DNA from: Gymnopilus junonius
Lineage: Eukaryota > Basidiomycota > Agaricomycetes > Agaricales > Galerinaceae
Assembly (NCBI GenBank): GCA_015501075.1
Contig: JADNYJ010000034.1
Span: forward strand, 1-64,000
Direction: 5' to 3'
Length of the DNA: 64,000 nt
The position numbers and the translations under genes were made by a program. The notes under the pieces were generated by a model, which had not been told where the DNA came from, did no database searches, and worked only from the letters and a program-made list of their open reading frames with translations. How positions within the stretch are numbered: the first letter of the stretch is position 1; each line of letters opens with the position of its first letter. Positions 33,279-44,959 of the stretch are shown here, piece after piece.

Positions 33279-36200
33279 ATGGCCAAATCAAAATCGAAAC
33301 GGCCAATTCGATGTTTTGTACGTATTCCCAAATCCATCGCGACTGGTTGCTGTCCCGCGCTGACTGTCATTTTAACTTTAAAAAAACCCTGATAATGATG
33401 ATGTGCCCTGATGTGATGCCCACAACGTAATTTCTCTCTTAATTTCCCTTGGGGGAACCCACATACGCTTCCATATTTGCCGCCGCTGTCAACTTGCAAC
33501 TCATAGCACTTTGACGACGCCGGGCACGCCATAGACAACGGCTGCCCCCATCGCGACTGCTACTACATCCACCCAGACCAATCCGGGTGGGACGACGCTG
33601 TCCCCCCCAAAATCGGCCCTGCAGCAGATCTCCGACGAGCTAAAGAGGATAGTATCGATAACATCTTCCGACGGCGGCGAAGGGATAGTCGGGATTCTTA
33701 CGACCAGCAGAGGAGCCCGCCGGTATCTCCTGCCAAATCGAGGGATAGCGGGTGGAGTGGATACCGTGATCGAGTAAGGAGGTCGTTTTCGAGGTCGCTT
33801 TCGAGGTCGAGGTCGCCACGCCGTAGAGGGACGGGACGGGATAGTATCGCTTCTAGTGCTGGTATTGCCTCTAGCCCGCCGCGAAAAGCCACGCCGCTGC
33901 TTGACACGAGGCTTGGATCGGATAGTAATAGCGCTGGGACCAGAGACCCTAGACTCGCCGCACGACAAGCTTCCATCACTTCACAAATTCAACCACATTC
34001 CCAACCACTGCATTTGCGACTACAACCACAAGCACCTGTACCTGCCTCTGCGTCCATTCCCCATCATCCTGTACGGATCAAACAAGAAAGTCCTACAGAA
34101 CCCCGCATACCATCCCTCTGGGCATCTTCCACCATCGATATGACCGTAGAAAATAACGAAATCCTCTCGTCCTCTTGGGCTGCCGCTTCAGGCTCAGGCT
34201 CAGGTTTTGCACCTGCACCGCCGACGGGACCTAGGGCACTACGCGAATTCAATGCACCCACTCCTACCAGTACTACCACTGCTACCGGTGCTGTTCCTTC
34301 CGTATCCACTTCTACCCCCTTACCTCGCACACCCGTCACACCCGCCTACCAACCTCTCCAAGCACCCCGCCTACCAGGGTTCGAACCTGCATCCTCAACA
34401 TCAACATTAGCACTAGCGCCCCCACCACCGCCCCCACCTGGTCCCCCGCCCATCGAACCCCCCACACCGCTCCCTGAAATCCCTGAGTCTCTGACGTACG
34501 AAACGAAGCCTGCGTCTCTGAATGGGGGTGATGGTGGTGTCAAGGAAGAAATGGGGCAAGAGGCGAAGATGGCGTTGTGGGATGAGAGAACGAGGTGGGT
34601 GTTTTTTTTCTTTCTTGGATTGGATTGGATTGGATTTGGGGGTTTCTTTTTCTTTGATGTTTCTATTCCTCTTGTTTCTGTTTTTGTTGGCTCTTGTTTT
34701 CGTTTCTATTTCTTTTTTCGTTCCCATTTCTTTCCCGTTTCTTTTTTGTCTCTGTCTTTCTTTTTTTATCTCCCTTCGGGCTTCTAGCATCGGTGTGCAG
34801 TGTGCAGCGCGTGCAGCTTGTAGTGGGTAGTGTTGCCACTGTTTCATTTTCATTGTTCGATTATTTTAGACAGTGGCAAGAGCCCGAGTGGCTAGTTATC
34901 TTTTTTTTTGTTATCTCTTCCATCTTCTATTCTATCCAACACCAGCTGACTCATCCCCCTTTCCCCTCCTCATGGACATCTACAGAATCCTCGCCGACGC
35001 CGTCCAAGCCCGCGAAAAAACTCACCGCGCTCGAAGAAGAATGCACCACCGCCGAACAAGTCCTCTCCAGCCGCTTCTTCTCCGCCCTCGCTGCAGAGCA
35101 CAAAGAACGCCTGACCTCCGAGCTCGCTGTGCTCCGCGCGCAAAGGGAGTCGGCGCGTGAGGTGCTGGAGGAGACGAAGAGGAGGCTGGTGGAGAAATCC
35201 GACGCGTGGCCTGTTAATCCTAATGGGAAGGGTATTGGTGGTGGTGGTGTGGTGTCTTTACAAGTGGAGGAGGAGGAGAGGAGGAAGGAGGAGGAGGAGG
35301 GGAGGAGGAAGTTTGATGAGGTGGTGAGGTATGTGAAGGAGTTGAATGAGTATGCGATGGAGATGAAGAAGGTGTTGGGGGAGTTGATGGGTGTGAGAGG
35401 TCCGTCGGCGCCGCCGAGTGCGCCGGGGCTTGTGTTGGGTGGTGAGAAGGGAAAAAAGGAGGAGGGGGAGGATAAGGAGGAAGGAGAGATCGCGGGTGAT
35501 CTTATGGATGTTGATACAGTAAATGGTGCTGCCACTGCCACCGTTGGTGATGGCAGCGAGAGTCTGCATACCCTCTCAAGAAAGCGAAAACGAAGAAGAG
35601 TAGACGGCGATGCATACCAAAGTGCCTCCGAATCCACCCCCACCTCCACCCCAACGCATCAAGAACTAGAATCCATCCTCGAGAAACTCATCCACCTCGA
35701 ATCCATCGCGCACACACTGCAAAACGACCTCATCGCGCACGACAACGACCTGCGCGAAGAAATCGAATCGTCCATCGAAACCCGGTTCGAGGAGCTCGCG
35801 CTCTCCGTTACCGAGCACCAGGACGAATGGAGGAGGGAGCAAAAGGAGGAAAGCGATCGCACGGAGGAGAGGTTCGGGGAGGTGAGGAAGGAGGTGGAGG
35901 AGGTCGGGGGTCAGGTGGGCGAGTTGGCGGAGGAGCTGGGGGATATGCTGTTGAAGGTGGATGAGGTGGAGCGGGAGGTGGAGGTGAGGAGGAGGGAGAG
36001 GGAGGACAGTTATCAGCGGGTGTTGGATGTCCGTTTGATTTCTTTCTTTTCTTTTATTTTGTGGGCATAAAGCTGATGGGTATATGCACAGATTGAACGC
36101 CGCATGAATGAGTATGCGAAACAACAGGAATCCAACGCTAAGAAACTCGAAACTCTCGGATTCGCTCTTAAAGCATACACCACCCGTCCACCATCCCCGC

Positions 36201-36622
36201 CTGCCTCACCCCTCAACGACGGCCTCACCACCAGCACTGGCACTGGCACTGGCACCACCACCACCTCCCTATCCCCCTCCCCCTCCTCCACCACCTCAGG
36301 ACCCTCGCCCTCCGCAGCATACATCCTCCAAGCGCTCCAATCCTCCCTAACCAACGCCCTGCGCGAGACCATCCAGCCGCTCGCAGAGGAAGTGCGGAGG
36401 GACATTGAGAGGATTGTGGAGGACCGGAATCGGGAGCTGTTTGGGACGGTGTGGGGGGTGTTGCAGCGGACGTTTGTGGTTGTTGAGCAGATTCGGAAGA
36501 GGGTGGCGGCGGGGGAGGGCGGGGAGGGAGTGTTGGGTGTTGTGCTGGGTGGTGGCGCTGCGGTTGGGGCAGGAGGGAATTTGAGTTTGGGGGATGTGTC
36601 GCCTGTTGTTCAGCGTGTGTAG
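33279..36622 (+). CDS. CCCH zinc-finger, SR-like and coiled-coil protein (921 aa)
   Basis: Five exons agree in phase: 33279-33317, 33507-34594, 34871-34895, 34946-36028 and 36092-36622. Exon 1 ends in PIRCF and exon 2 begins HFDDAG, so the first intron splits one CCCH finger (C-x12-C-x4-C-x3-H, ending CPHRDCYYIH). An Arg/Ser stretch follows (RRSFSRSLSRSRSPRRR, about residues 95-115), then a long Pro/Ser/Thr-rich linker. The C-terminal half is helical with strong coiled-coil character (ALEEECTTAEQVLSSRFFSA; EREVEVRRREREDSYQRVLD). Such a combination suggests an RNA-binding nuclear protein acting in mRNA processing; no orthologue is named because none is recognised. The 25-nt third exon is inferred from phase. 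The donor of the fourth intron (GTCCGT) is weak. Confidence 0.7.
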
Positions 36623-37445
36623 TGTGGTCGTCTGCTGTACATGGTATATCACGATTTTTTCGCTTTTGAACATATTTTTTGTGATGGCTCTTTTTTTCTT
36701 TCTTCCTTCAACTCGACCTGGATAACCTTCATCTTTGCAAGTTCGTATTACCATTCGTGTTAGTAGTAGTATACTGTTAGTATTGTACGTTTCCTGCAGC
36801 CGCCCGAGATTCGTAATCTCCCTCTTGTTCCTATATCGTCTTTCTCAGTCGTCATTCTTTTTTGACTGCAACTTCCAAGTACATATGAAACGTACGTGTA
36901 ATGTATAATCCTCCCTATCGCTGTACTCTATATCTTGCTCTCTCTTGCTCTCTCTCTCTTTCTTCACGATGCATAGCGCTCCTGCAGGGTATGCATTACC
37001 GGGCGCTCATTGGCCAGACTAGGTCGCGGAGTTTCAAACCGAAGTGGGTTTTCTCGACATTGTGGGCTCACTCTACACTTCGGACTGCTTTTGGAGGCTT
37101 TTAGCGACTTCTGTAAACGTGGAAGGGAATGAACCTTTATCTTTTTGTATTTAGTTGACTCAGACAGTACGTCGAATTTTTTTTCCGTTCACCTATCATT
37201 GCCATAACGGTTGCGGATACAGGATGCGTTAAGTTTGACTTTGTGAAGATCATTTTATCAGTTTGTTGCTTTGGTGCGTCAATCCCCTTTTATTGAAGTG
37301 TTGAACTCTAGCGTGATTATCTTGGAAGTCCAGGTTGCTCGTGAGAGTTCCTGGAGATGAGACGATGAGGGCTTTCGGTATGTTGTGCCTTGAATTGTTA
37401 CTGCTACTTCTGAAACTGTACTTCACTGATATCTAGATATAAAGT
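36623..37445. other. 3' region and intergenic stretch
   Basis: A CT-rich microsatellite lies at about 36930-36964. No gene was recognised before the F-box relic. Confidence 0.4.
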
Positions 37446-38220
37446 TAGAAAGGACTATATCCAGAAGACTAGCTAGCGACCTCAACAACCAGTTTCTCCC
37501 CATTGAAATCTGGGGTGAATGCTTCACATACATCCCTATTGCTGACCCTAAAAAGCTTTCCTTAACATGTCAGTTCATAAATGACATATGCCTACCTTTT
37601 ATCTTCAAATCCATAACCTACACCTGCCGTATTTATCACATAAAAGGAGACTCACTCTGAAGGTGGATGGGGCAGTTGGATAATATGGAGAAGGATATCA
37701 AGGCACTCAAGATGTTCACGAAATGCCTAACGTACACACCTTTGATCAAGAAACTCGTATTAAGTAGAGGTTATTTGCAACTTCTGAACGAACGAAAAAT
37801 ATGCCCTCAAAAGGCAAAAAGTGGGGCCTTCAGCCAATCAGCGATCCAGTAGGCTCCACTTTTTCGTTTGAATGGAATTTGCAAATAACCTCTATTGACA
37901 TATTTCTATTCTGTTCCCTCTATGACAGATACCAAGGAAATTGTGGAAAAGTCAAAGGACTCAGTGGCTAAAAAAGGGATCAAAGCTGCCTGTGATACTC
38001 CAGACCTCGGATCTTCAACTATGACATGTTTGCAAAGTTTGAATTCGAAAATGTCCCAAAATCCGATAAAGAAGAGGCTAATTTTATTGACAGACATGGA
38101 GAGTCGTATATATTTAGCTATTCAGCTGCGCCTGCAATGGCCCAGGATGGTGTTTACGACCCTTTCTAAAATTTATCCCGCACTGGAAGACTGTTATTTT
38201 TGGCGAGGAAAGTGAGGACC
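37446..38220 (+). pseudogene. F-box relic, internally deleted and split by a MITE
   Basis: The frame DLNNQFLPIEIWGECFTYIP then KKLSLTCQFINDICLPFIF is the family F-box on the plus strand. It reaches a TGA after KGDSL, continues as MEKDIKALKMF and LIKKLVLS, and is then interrupted at 37765-37894 by a 130-bp inverted-repeat element. TYFYSVPSMTDTKEIVEKSK resumes where the intact gene has LSYSAPSASNKVSEKARK. After that the leucine-rich middle is missing: the next recognisable part, FEFENVPKSDKEEANFIDRH and APAMAQDG, belongs to the last exon. Thus a deletion, a stop and a MITE together inactivate it. Confidence 0.72.
37765..37894. mobile_element. 130-bp MITE with ~35-bp inverted repeats and TA target
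   Basis: The left end reads TAGAGGTTATTTGCAA and continues with CTTCTGAACGAACGAAAAA; the right end on the other strand reads TAGAGGTTATTTGCAA then ATTCCATTCAAACGAAAAA. The first 16 bases are identical and about 80 percent of 35 match by eye. If the outer TA is the duplicated target, this is a Tc1/mariner-type MITE. It lies exactly between codons that are adjacent in the intact F-box gene. Confidence 0.72.
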
Positions 38221-39596
38221 AATTGAGATAGGTGAAAGACGGCAAGGGAATGTGGGACGTACAGTGTTGCGGGCTACTTCGGGGGGATTCTCAGCGCAGA
38301 ATTATTCCTCTAACGAAATAGGCTGGGGTGTCAAAGGTTCGGACACGACTTCGAATTTGGTTCGAAGGAGCTCCGAGATCCTGTGAGGTGCCGTTAAGAA
38401 ACGTAAACAATTTGTATGAGTATGAGATAGCAAATCAGCCCGCTGAATAGGGGTTGATGCAGATGGACAAGCTGAATATATTCAAAGTTCAAGGAAGTGT
38501 GATGAAAATGAGACGGCGGAAGGTTTGTTCGGTCGCCGCGAAGGGAAGTCGACGGGTCTTAGGTCTAGGCTCATATTATGATGTAGATTACAAGGACTTA
38601 CGCGGAAAGATTGAAACTAAAAATAGCATCTCCGTTGTTTACTCCCAAGCCACATTGATACTGCACTCGCTTGCTTTACCTTCTGGTCGACGGTGATACG
38701 AACGATTGACTTGGGAAGAATAGATTCAATTCATGTCAATGCCTCGAAGCTGGCTCATTCTGTATTCCAGCGCAGAGTTTTTCGAAGCTCTCGGTTTAAA
38801 ATTTGCTATCAAACTCATCTGGAGAGTCGAGACAGTGATGTCGAAAGGAGTATGTTCCGTTTATCTCGTTCGGTTCTTGCCAAAAGGGGACCAGGCTTGG
38901 ATATGGCCGTGTACACACTGCCCTACGGACAGGGTCGACGATCGTATAGAACGTTCTCCAATCCTTCATGGAAATCTGTCCCTCGCGAGACTCGCAACTT
39001 TTTCACACCGTTCATTTTGCATCTTTCACTTTCCACAATGCTAACTTGAATATCTAGCTCTAGACTCCTTTTTCGGAGTTAAAAAAGTGATTGATGGTCA
39101 GAAATTTAGTGCTCACTTCAAACCATAACATCGTTTGTAAATGGTTTTCTAAACCAGAACTTGATTTCCGGATTAGGATCCTCCACCCGAAGGTGGGAAG
39201 CTTTGGGGCTTGAATACAGGCCCTTGGATCTGTCACTTTGACAACTCCGACCCGTTTTGACATTCGCTAGACCCTTGATGGTGGCGCGTTTTGAAGTTGA
39301 ATATTCAAGTTGGCGTTATGGGAAGTCACCCAGTCTTTCTTTCTCGCTCTTAACAGGTTGTACACCTGTTTCTCCTCCTTTTCCCTGTCCTCTGGGCCCC
39401 CTGGTACGGCGCGTTAGGCCCTCTCGAAAGGCTGAAGGTTAAAGAAGGGATCCTGTCGCTGGCGATTCGCTTCTTTCACTTTGGTTGTGCCATTTTACGT
39501 GGCTCAACTTAGCCCAAATTCTAAAACGTTGGTGTTAAGAGGCCCTTTTCATTGCGTCATAGATTCAAAATCGAACAAGATAGAGTTAGGTAGATC
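38221..39596. other. Intergenic stretch, nothing recognised
   Basis: Two overlapping frames at 38693-39049 have no motifs and their codon patterns do not favour either. No repeats were detected. Confidence 0.35.
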
Positions 39597-41384
39597 ATGG
39601 CAGACCTGACTCAGGCGTCGGTCGACTGGCTTTATGCTGACCAAGCTCTTTCCATTCTCTTTCGTTCGTCCTTTCTTTTTGTCTCTTCTTGGTTCTTTGT
39701 CTGAAAGGTGGATTGGCAGTTGCGACTGCCACCTGTGTTATATACGATCATAGTATGCTACTCATTTGCTTCCCTTGAAGCCGAGTTCTGCATACTGATG
39801 CCCAATTCTTCGATGCGCAGTAACAACGTTGGACGAGGAAGTGAGTCTCCCTTTTCTCTGCTTGAATTACGGCTCATTTCTAATATTTTAGGTTGAACTC
39901 ATCTGGGTACCGTCCTTTTATTTGTGGTTCGTCGTCATCGGTATGCTAACGCTTCTTTTAGAAAAGGCCTAAGTGGACGCGAGTGCAGTTCTTCTTCTTC
40001 ATTGTAAGTTTCGATCGATATTTGCCTTTCATCTAATTCACTATCCCACCAGAACCGATATGTGGGCGACGCGATGCAGCTGTAGGATCTTCTATTCGTA
40101 TCTCTCTTTCGTTTGCTCACTTTATACATGTATCGTATCAGATATGGAGCTTTTGGTGTGTTGTTTGACGTGATTGGACCACGAACCTCTTCCTAAAGTT
40201 TCCATCTCCTACAGTGTTCGTCAGGCATATCCTGGGGCACACAAATGACGTGAGTTACTCCTTGCACTGTTATTGTTACTTTCCTAATGCCCATGTTTTG
40301 TCGAACATCAGGAGTGAGTCGATACAGCATTTTTTTGACTGACAGTGAACTCATGTTTGGTTTGCAGCTGTAAGTACAGCTTTTCGAACGCTACTGTTCT
40401 TTCTCACTGGGGTGATAATCAACTCTCCCCTTCTCTTTAGGCAACTATTCAACAATTCTACTTGCAAATTTGGGAGGCATCGTCATGGGAGCAATGCAAT
40501 GTACGTGATAGTTGGCATCACGTAACGTTTGTGCTCAACACCTGATGAGTTCAGGTATCATGATCTATCGTATATCAAGTATGTATGAAAACAAGGAGAG
40601 GGCCATTTTGCTCTTGTACATTGGGCTTGTGTTTGAGTGGCTTGCGGTGGTTCTGATTCATTCACTTTGTTTTGTATTCAAAGACCGTGAGTGGCATTCA
40701 GCTATGCTCCTGAATTTTCTCTTTTCCTCTCTGACCTGCTGTTTCTAGTAGCTGCACCAGACCCTGCCCCGGATGTAGTGCCCTGCGCACAGATATCCTT
40801 CCCCCCTTGGCTGTACACGATGTGGATTCCGATTGCCGGCTTTGATTTCCTATTGATGAGCCTTACGCTCTCACCTGCGGTCAAGCATTATCGGTCCATG
40901 AAAAGTATGAAAATGGCGGGGCTGTTGTCCGGTAGTACAATTCGACATGGGGCCGAGTCGTCGCTGGCATACATCCTTTTAAGGGATAGCATTACATTCC
41001 CGTTCATGTACGTGTTCCACAGTTGTTTCTCCTGTTATTCCCCCTGATATATTGGACAGAGAACTGCTTGTCAGCCTTGGCAATCTCATCGTCTTCATGC
41101 AGGAACCTGTGGGTGACAATTTAGTTTGCTCTGATATTCATAGTACTCACGCAGATCGTTTTTTGCAGGTCCTTGCAGCCCAACTATCGCTCTCAATTGC
41201 TTTATTTATTCCCTGTGTAGTCGGGTCTCGCCTTATCCTTAATTTACGGGAGACCTACTATCAACCTTTCCTCCATGAATGTAAGGAGCCTCCAGATACT
41301 GGCCTCGGATCCGACGATAGTTCAGCGGATAACATGAATATGGATATCATCATCATCTCAGGAAGTCATGCCGAGGAGAATTAG
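39597..41384 (+). CDS. DUF6533-type seven-helix membrane protein, 15 exons (328 aa)
   Basis: Exons: 39597-39663, 39708-39752, 39821-39840, 39892-39906, 39962-40003, 40053-40081, 40142-40155, 40215-40249, 40312-40313, 40368-40369, 40441-40500, 40555-40686, 40749-41007, 41060-41108, 41169-41384. All phases agree and the sum is 987 nt. The DUF6533 signature is spread over small exons: VIYDHITTLDEEVELIW, KWTRVQFFFFI, NRYVGDAMQ. Helices follow (ILLANLGGIVMGAMQCIMIY; AILLLYIGLVFEWLAVVLI; AAQLSLSIALFIPCVV) and a hydrophilic tail rich in acidic residues. DUF6533 proteins are multicopy in Agaricomycetes, integral to membranes, with no proven function; a receptor role is a guess. Two exons are only 2 nt long (GA and CT), each between a perfect acceptor and donor; both are required to restore the frame and the expected Cys. 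Confidence 0.82.
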
Positions 41385-41685
41385 GCTCTATGAGATCAAC
41401 TAAATTCGATGTATATATTATTTCTAATTGTATATAGATTATAAGCCTTTATGGATTTATTGCTTTTTTTCCGTTCCTTTGGCTCGCGCTTAGATTAGAT
41501 TAGATACTATCGTAGTTGCCCGCATATGGCACAGCGTTTATTCGGGTGTTGCACGGCCACACAGCTGATGAGGTCCAGTCTCTCACCACTTCCATTTCTC
41601 TCTCCGCCAGCGCAGTCCCTTCCGGTGTGGGTCCACAGATTGCACATCCAGTATCCAGCATTTCTCCATCTAGAAATACGCAGAG

Positions 41686-44029
41686 ATGCCTGCCTCGCGC
41701 CCCTTCCTAGACCGTCGGAGGAGATCTTCTCATGCCATTTGTAAGCTCTCCAGAGTCTCCACTATCAGTGGATTCTTTACTCTGCATTCTACTTACGCAG
41801 CTCTTTTCCCGATTTCGTAGTTTCTCCAGCCAAACCGGGTGTATACGGCATTCAAGCTCGCCCCGTAACGTTTGCACCCAATGTTACTCCCAGTGAGCTT
41901 TACTGAGACCGACGACGCCGAAGATGATGCCGGAGACCCCCTTGCATCTCTTGCCCTTGCTGCTTCTGATGCTTCTGCTGGCCCCAATGTCAAGGCTTTG
42001 AGTGCAAAGCTCTTTCCTTCATCTGCTGCCTATACCACCCAGCCCGCGCCGACACGTAAGCGTTGTCCACCTGGGAAGCGCAGGTCCCAGGGCTACATCC
42101 CCAGGCCACCCAACGCTTTCATGCTCTTCCGAGCTGACTTTGTTAAACAAAAACATGTTCCAGGTAGCGTAGAGACGAACCACGTCAGTCTATCCAAGAT
42201 TATTGGTATGGTTCCCCTCCCTGTGCTTGACTATCAATCGATGCTGATGGTTCATTGAATTGGCTTTACTTTACTTTCTCACAGGCGAATGCTGGCGTCA
42301 GCTTTCCCTTGAGCAGAAACGTGTTTGGGAAGTCAAGGCTAAGCAGGAAAAGGCCGCTCACAAGGCCATGTTCCCCGACTACCGCTTCCGTCCTGTGCAC
42401 AACAAGCATAAGAAAAGGACTGGCACCCCGGAATCCAAGTCTGAGAAGGACGACTTTTCTCAGACCAAAGATAGGCAATACAGCGCCGCGGAAGATGAGC
42501 GCAGGTGTGAAGAAGTCGCCCAGCTGCTATTGGAAGGCAAGGAAGGAGATGACCTTACCAAGGCTGTGCGGCAATTGGACATCGCCCGGAACAGGGAGCT
42601 CGAACTGAACTTCAGCGCAAATTCGGGTGCCATGCCCGACGAAGCATACGACTACATCGTGGACTCTGACAGTCGAAGCCCAAGCTTCGATCCTGAACCT
42701 CCACGTGGGTACAATCCCGACGGCAATCATAGCGCGCCCAGTCCCATCACCAACATCCCGACGCTCCATATGCCTACCTCCATGCATCCTTTGTTTGGAA
42801 TGGACTTCTCTGCCCAAAATGCAGGGGACACCTTCTTTCCTTCCAACAACGCCATGTTATTTCCACGCCGCCCTTCGTCTGTACCCCTTCCTAACGCAGA
42901 ATGGTTCACCAATCCTAATCCGTTTGTGACTTTGGCTGCTGTTTCTGGAGGAATAGCTCTGCCTGCTGTACCACCCTTTGCTTCTGACGACCAGGCAGAG
43001 GATCAGCAGGATTTCCAGAACCTCCAGGAATTTACCAATCCGTTCAGCTGGCAGGTTAACCAAGGCTTCGAGCAGCGCATGTCTTTCCAATTTTCAGCTG
43101 CTTCCTTTCCGCCTCATCAAGTTGGTCATGGAATGTCGTCTGCACCAGCCCAGGTACAGCAAACCTTGCAGGAACAGCAACAGCTGCATAGTCATGCCCC
43201 AATCCAACCCGATGCCCAAGGCCTCTTCCATCCTCAACCTCAAATGTTTGGCATGCAGACTACTCGCTCACCTCTCGAACGTCGCGCATCCAGTGCGGGT
43301 CCTTTCTTCAGGCGATCATGGACCATGCCCGTACCTTTCTCCAACAATTTTGACCCGTCTTATGGCTTGATACCAGGTTTTAATGCGGACATGGATACGA
43401 TGCATGTCGAGAAGGATCACAATCCGTTACCGGACGTTGACCCCGCTGCTGCTGGGTTGTTCGCTGATTTCTCATTTGGGAAAACTTCAAGTGATGCTCC
43501 AGCACAGTTCGGCGGAGGTGGCCATCACAGGACGTTATCCGCCACATCTGAGGCTGCAGTTGATCCGATAGATTCTTCAGGCGCCGCTGGGTTGGTGTCT
43601 GGAATGATTGCTCCCATTGACGTTCCTCCGCTGGTGCATTCGCAATCGCAGAGCTCGGCCTCGACGACCGATGGATCCTGGGGCAGCGTGACAGCTCCAC
43701 AGCCGGACCATGGGCAATACTTAACTTCAAACGGAGTATACACGCCTCCTGGTGCAATTGATCCGTCCATCCAAGAATACGCCCCAGAGCATATATACTG
43801 TATGCCTGGCCCACATGTGATGGACAATGGAATGTACTCCGTTGACCAGACCCTCAATATGGACCAACATATACACTTTCAGCAACAGTTCGAGCAGCAG
43901 GGGGGCATGTACGGCATGCATGGCGATTTGTCGAAGCCGTTCATGATGGGCGATGTGCCGGATGGTCAGGTTACGGAGGCGAATTTTGGCCACGGTCAGC
44001 AACAGGGGGTGTATTTCGGGGTTGCTTGA
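41686..44029 (+). CDS. MATA-type HMG-box transcription factor
   Basis: Main exons are 41821-42205 and 42285-44029, preceded by a likely first exon 41686-41740 (MPASRPFLDRRRRSSHAI). The HMG box spans the second intron: YIPRPPNAFMLFRADFVKQK, SLSKIIG, then ECWRQLSLEQKRVWEVKAKQ and HKAMFPDYRFRPVHNKHKKR. The Pro-Asn-Ala-Phe-Met start and the FRPVHNK end are typical of the fungal MATA_HMG class, which regulates mating and fruiting genes; which one this is cannot be told. The remaining ~480 residues are Gln/Pro/Met/His-rich, fitting an activation region. With the upstream exons the frame has one extra base at about 41899 (CTTTAC); starting instead at ATG 41872 gives an unbroken 692-residue protein. 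VTFAPNVTP just before that point looks like conserved protein, so the shift may be a sequence error. Confidence 0.85.
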
Positions 44030-44959
44030 TGCGACTCTTCATTGTGCTTTGAACTTTTTTGTCGGAAACAAGGTGACTGGATGATCCACGTGGTCCACGT
44101 CATTGTCCCTCACTCGCAAAGTCACCTTGAACGTTCATCATCTCCTGGATCTCGGCATACTTGTTGCCCTTGTATCTCCATTCTTCCTCTTTGGAACTAT
44201 CGCCTCTTAAAGCTGTGCCCGCAATCTTTCCTGTCCTCATCATTCATTTGGTCATCTTTGCCTCCAGCAATATTTATGTTTCAATCTTTCTTCTGTCGGC
44301 CTCATCCAAAACACAAAACATGACACTCTTTCGCATTGAAAATCTTCTCTATAATATATGATCCATCTGTAGCCTTAGACCTCGCTGTCCTCCTTCACGA
44401 ACCCTACGCCCATCCTCTCCTACCCTCTGTTCTCTCCCACTCCCACGACTGACTTTCTTGGTTCCAACGAAACTGTAGCATATTTTCCGTCAAGCTAGAC
44501 GCGCCTTCACGCCGCATATTTATTCATACCCACCTCTGTACCCTGATAGAGTAATTTGGTTCACTTCTTGATGCCCATACCCCAAGGCTGGAACTTCGGA
44601 TAGAACCTGACTTATCATTATGTAGCCATACTTTAATCTCTTTCTTTTGTCTCTCAGTGGCTTTTATTGTCCTCAACAGAAAATTTGCTCTGCTTGTCAT
44701 CAAATGGAATATATTGTTTCCCCCGAGCAAGATTCCTAGTGTGCGGCACTAAGAAGCTGTCCAGCGGAAGTACCGTTTGTAATCAAGTGGCCAACATGTT
44801 TAACCATCTTCGACATTTCCACTATCGTCCAGTTTCACCTGGAACGCTGTCTCTGAGGAAACATAATTCTCATAATGTTCCTGACCTGTAGCTGCCCCGT
44901 GATGTGTCTTCCGTCTGGCACGAGCACTCATTCTTTCCTCCTGCTCGAAAAAAACGGCC
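44030..44959. other. 3' region of the HMG gene and intergenic stretch
   Basis: Only short frames; nothing recognised on either strand. Confidence 0.4.

Noticed and set aside
34370..34400. GGTTCGAACC, a perfect pol III B-box-like sequence
   Set aside because: It lies in the coding frame of the CCCH gene (PGFEPAS), and no A box, T stem or acceptor stem surrounds it.
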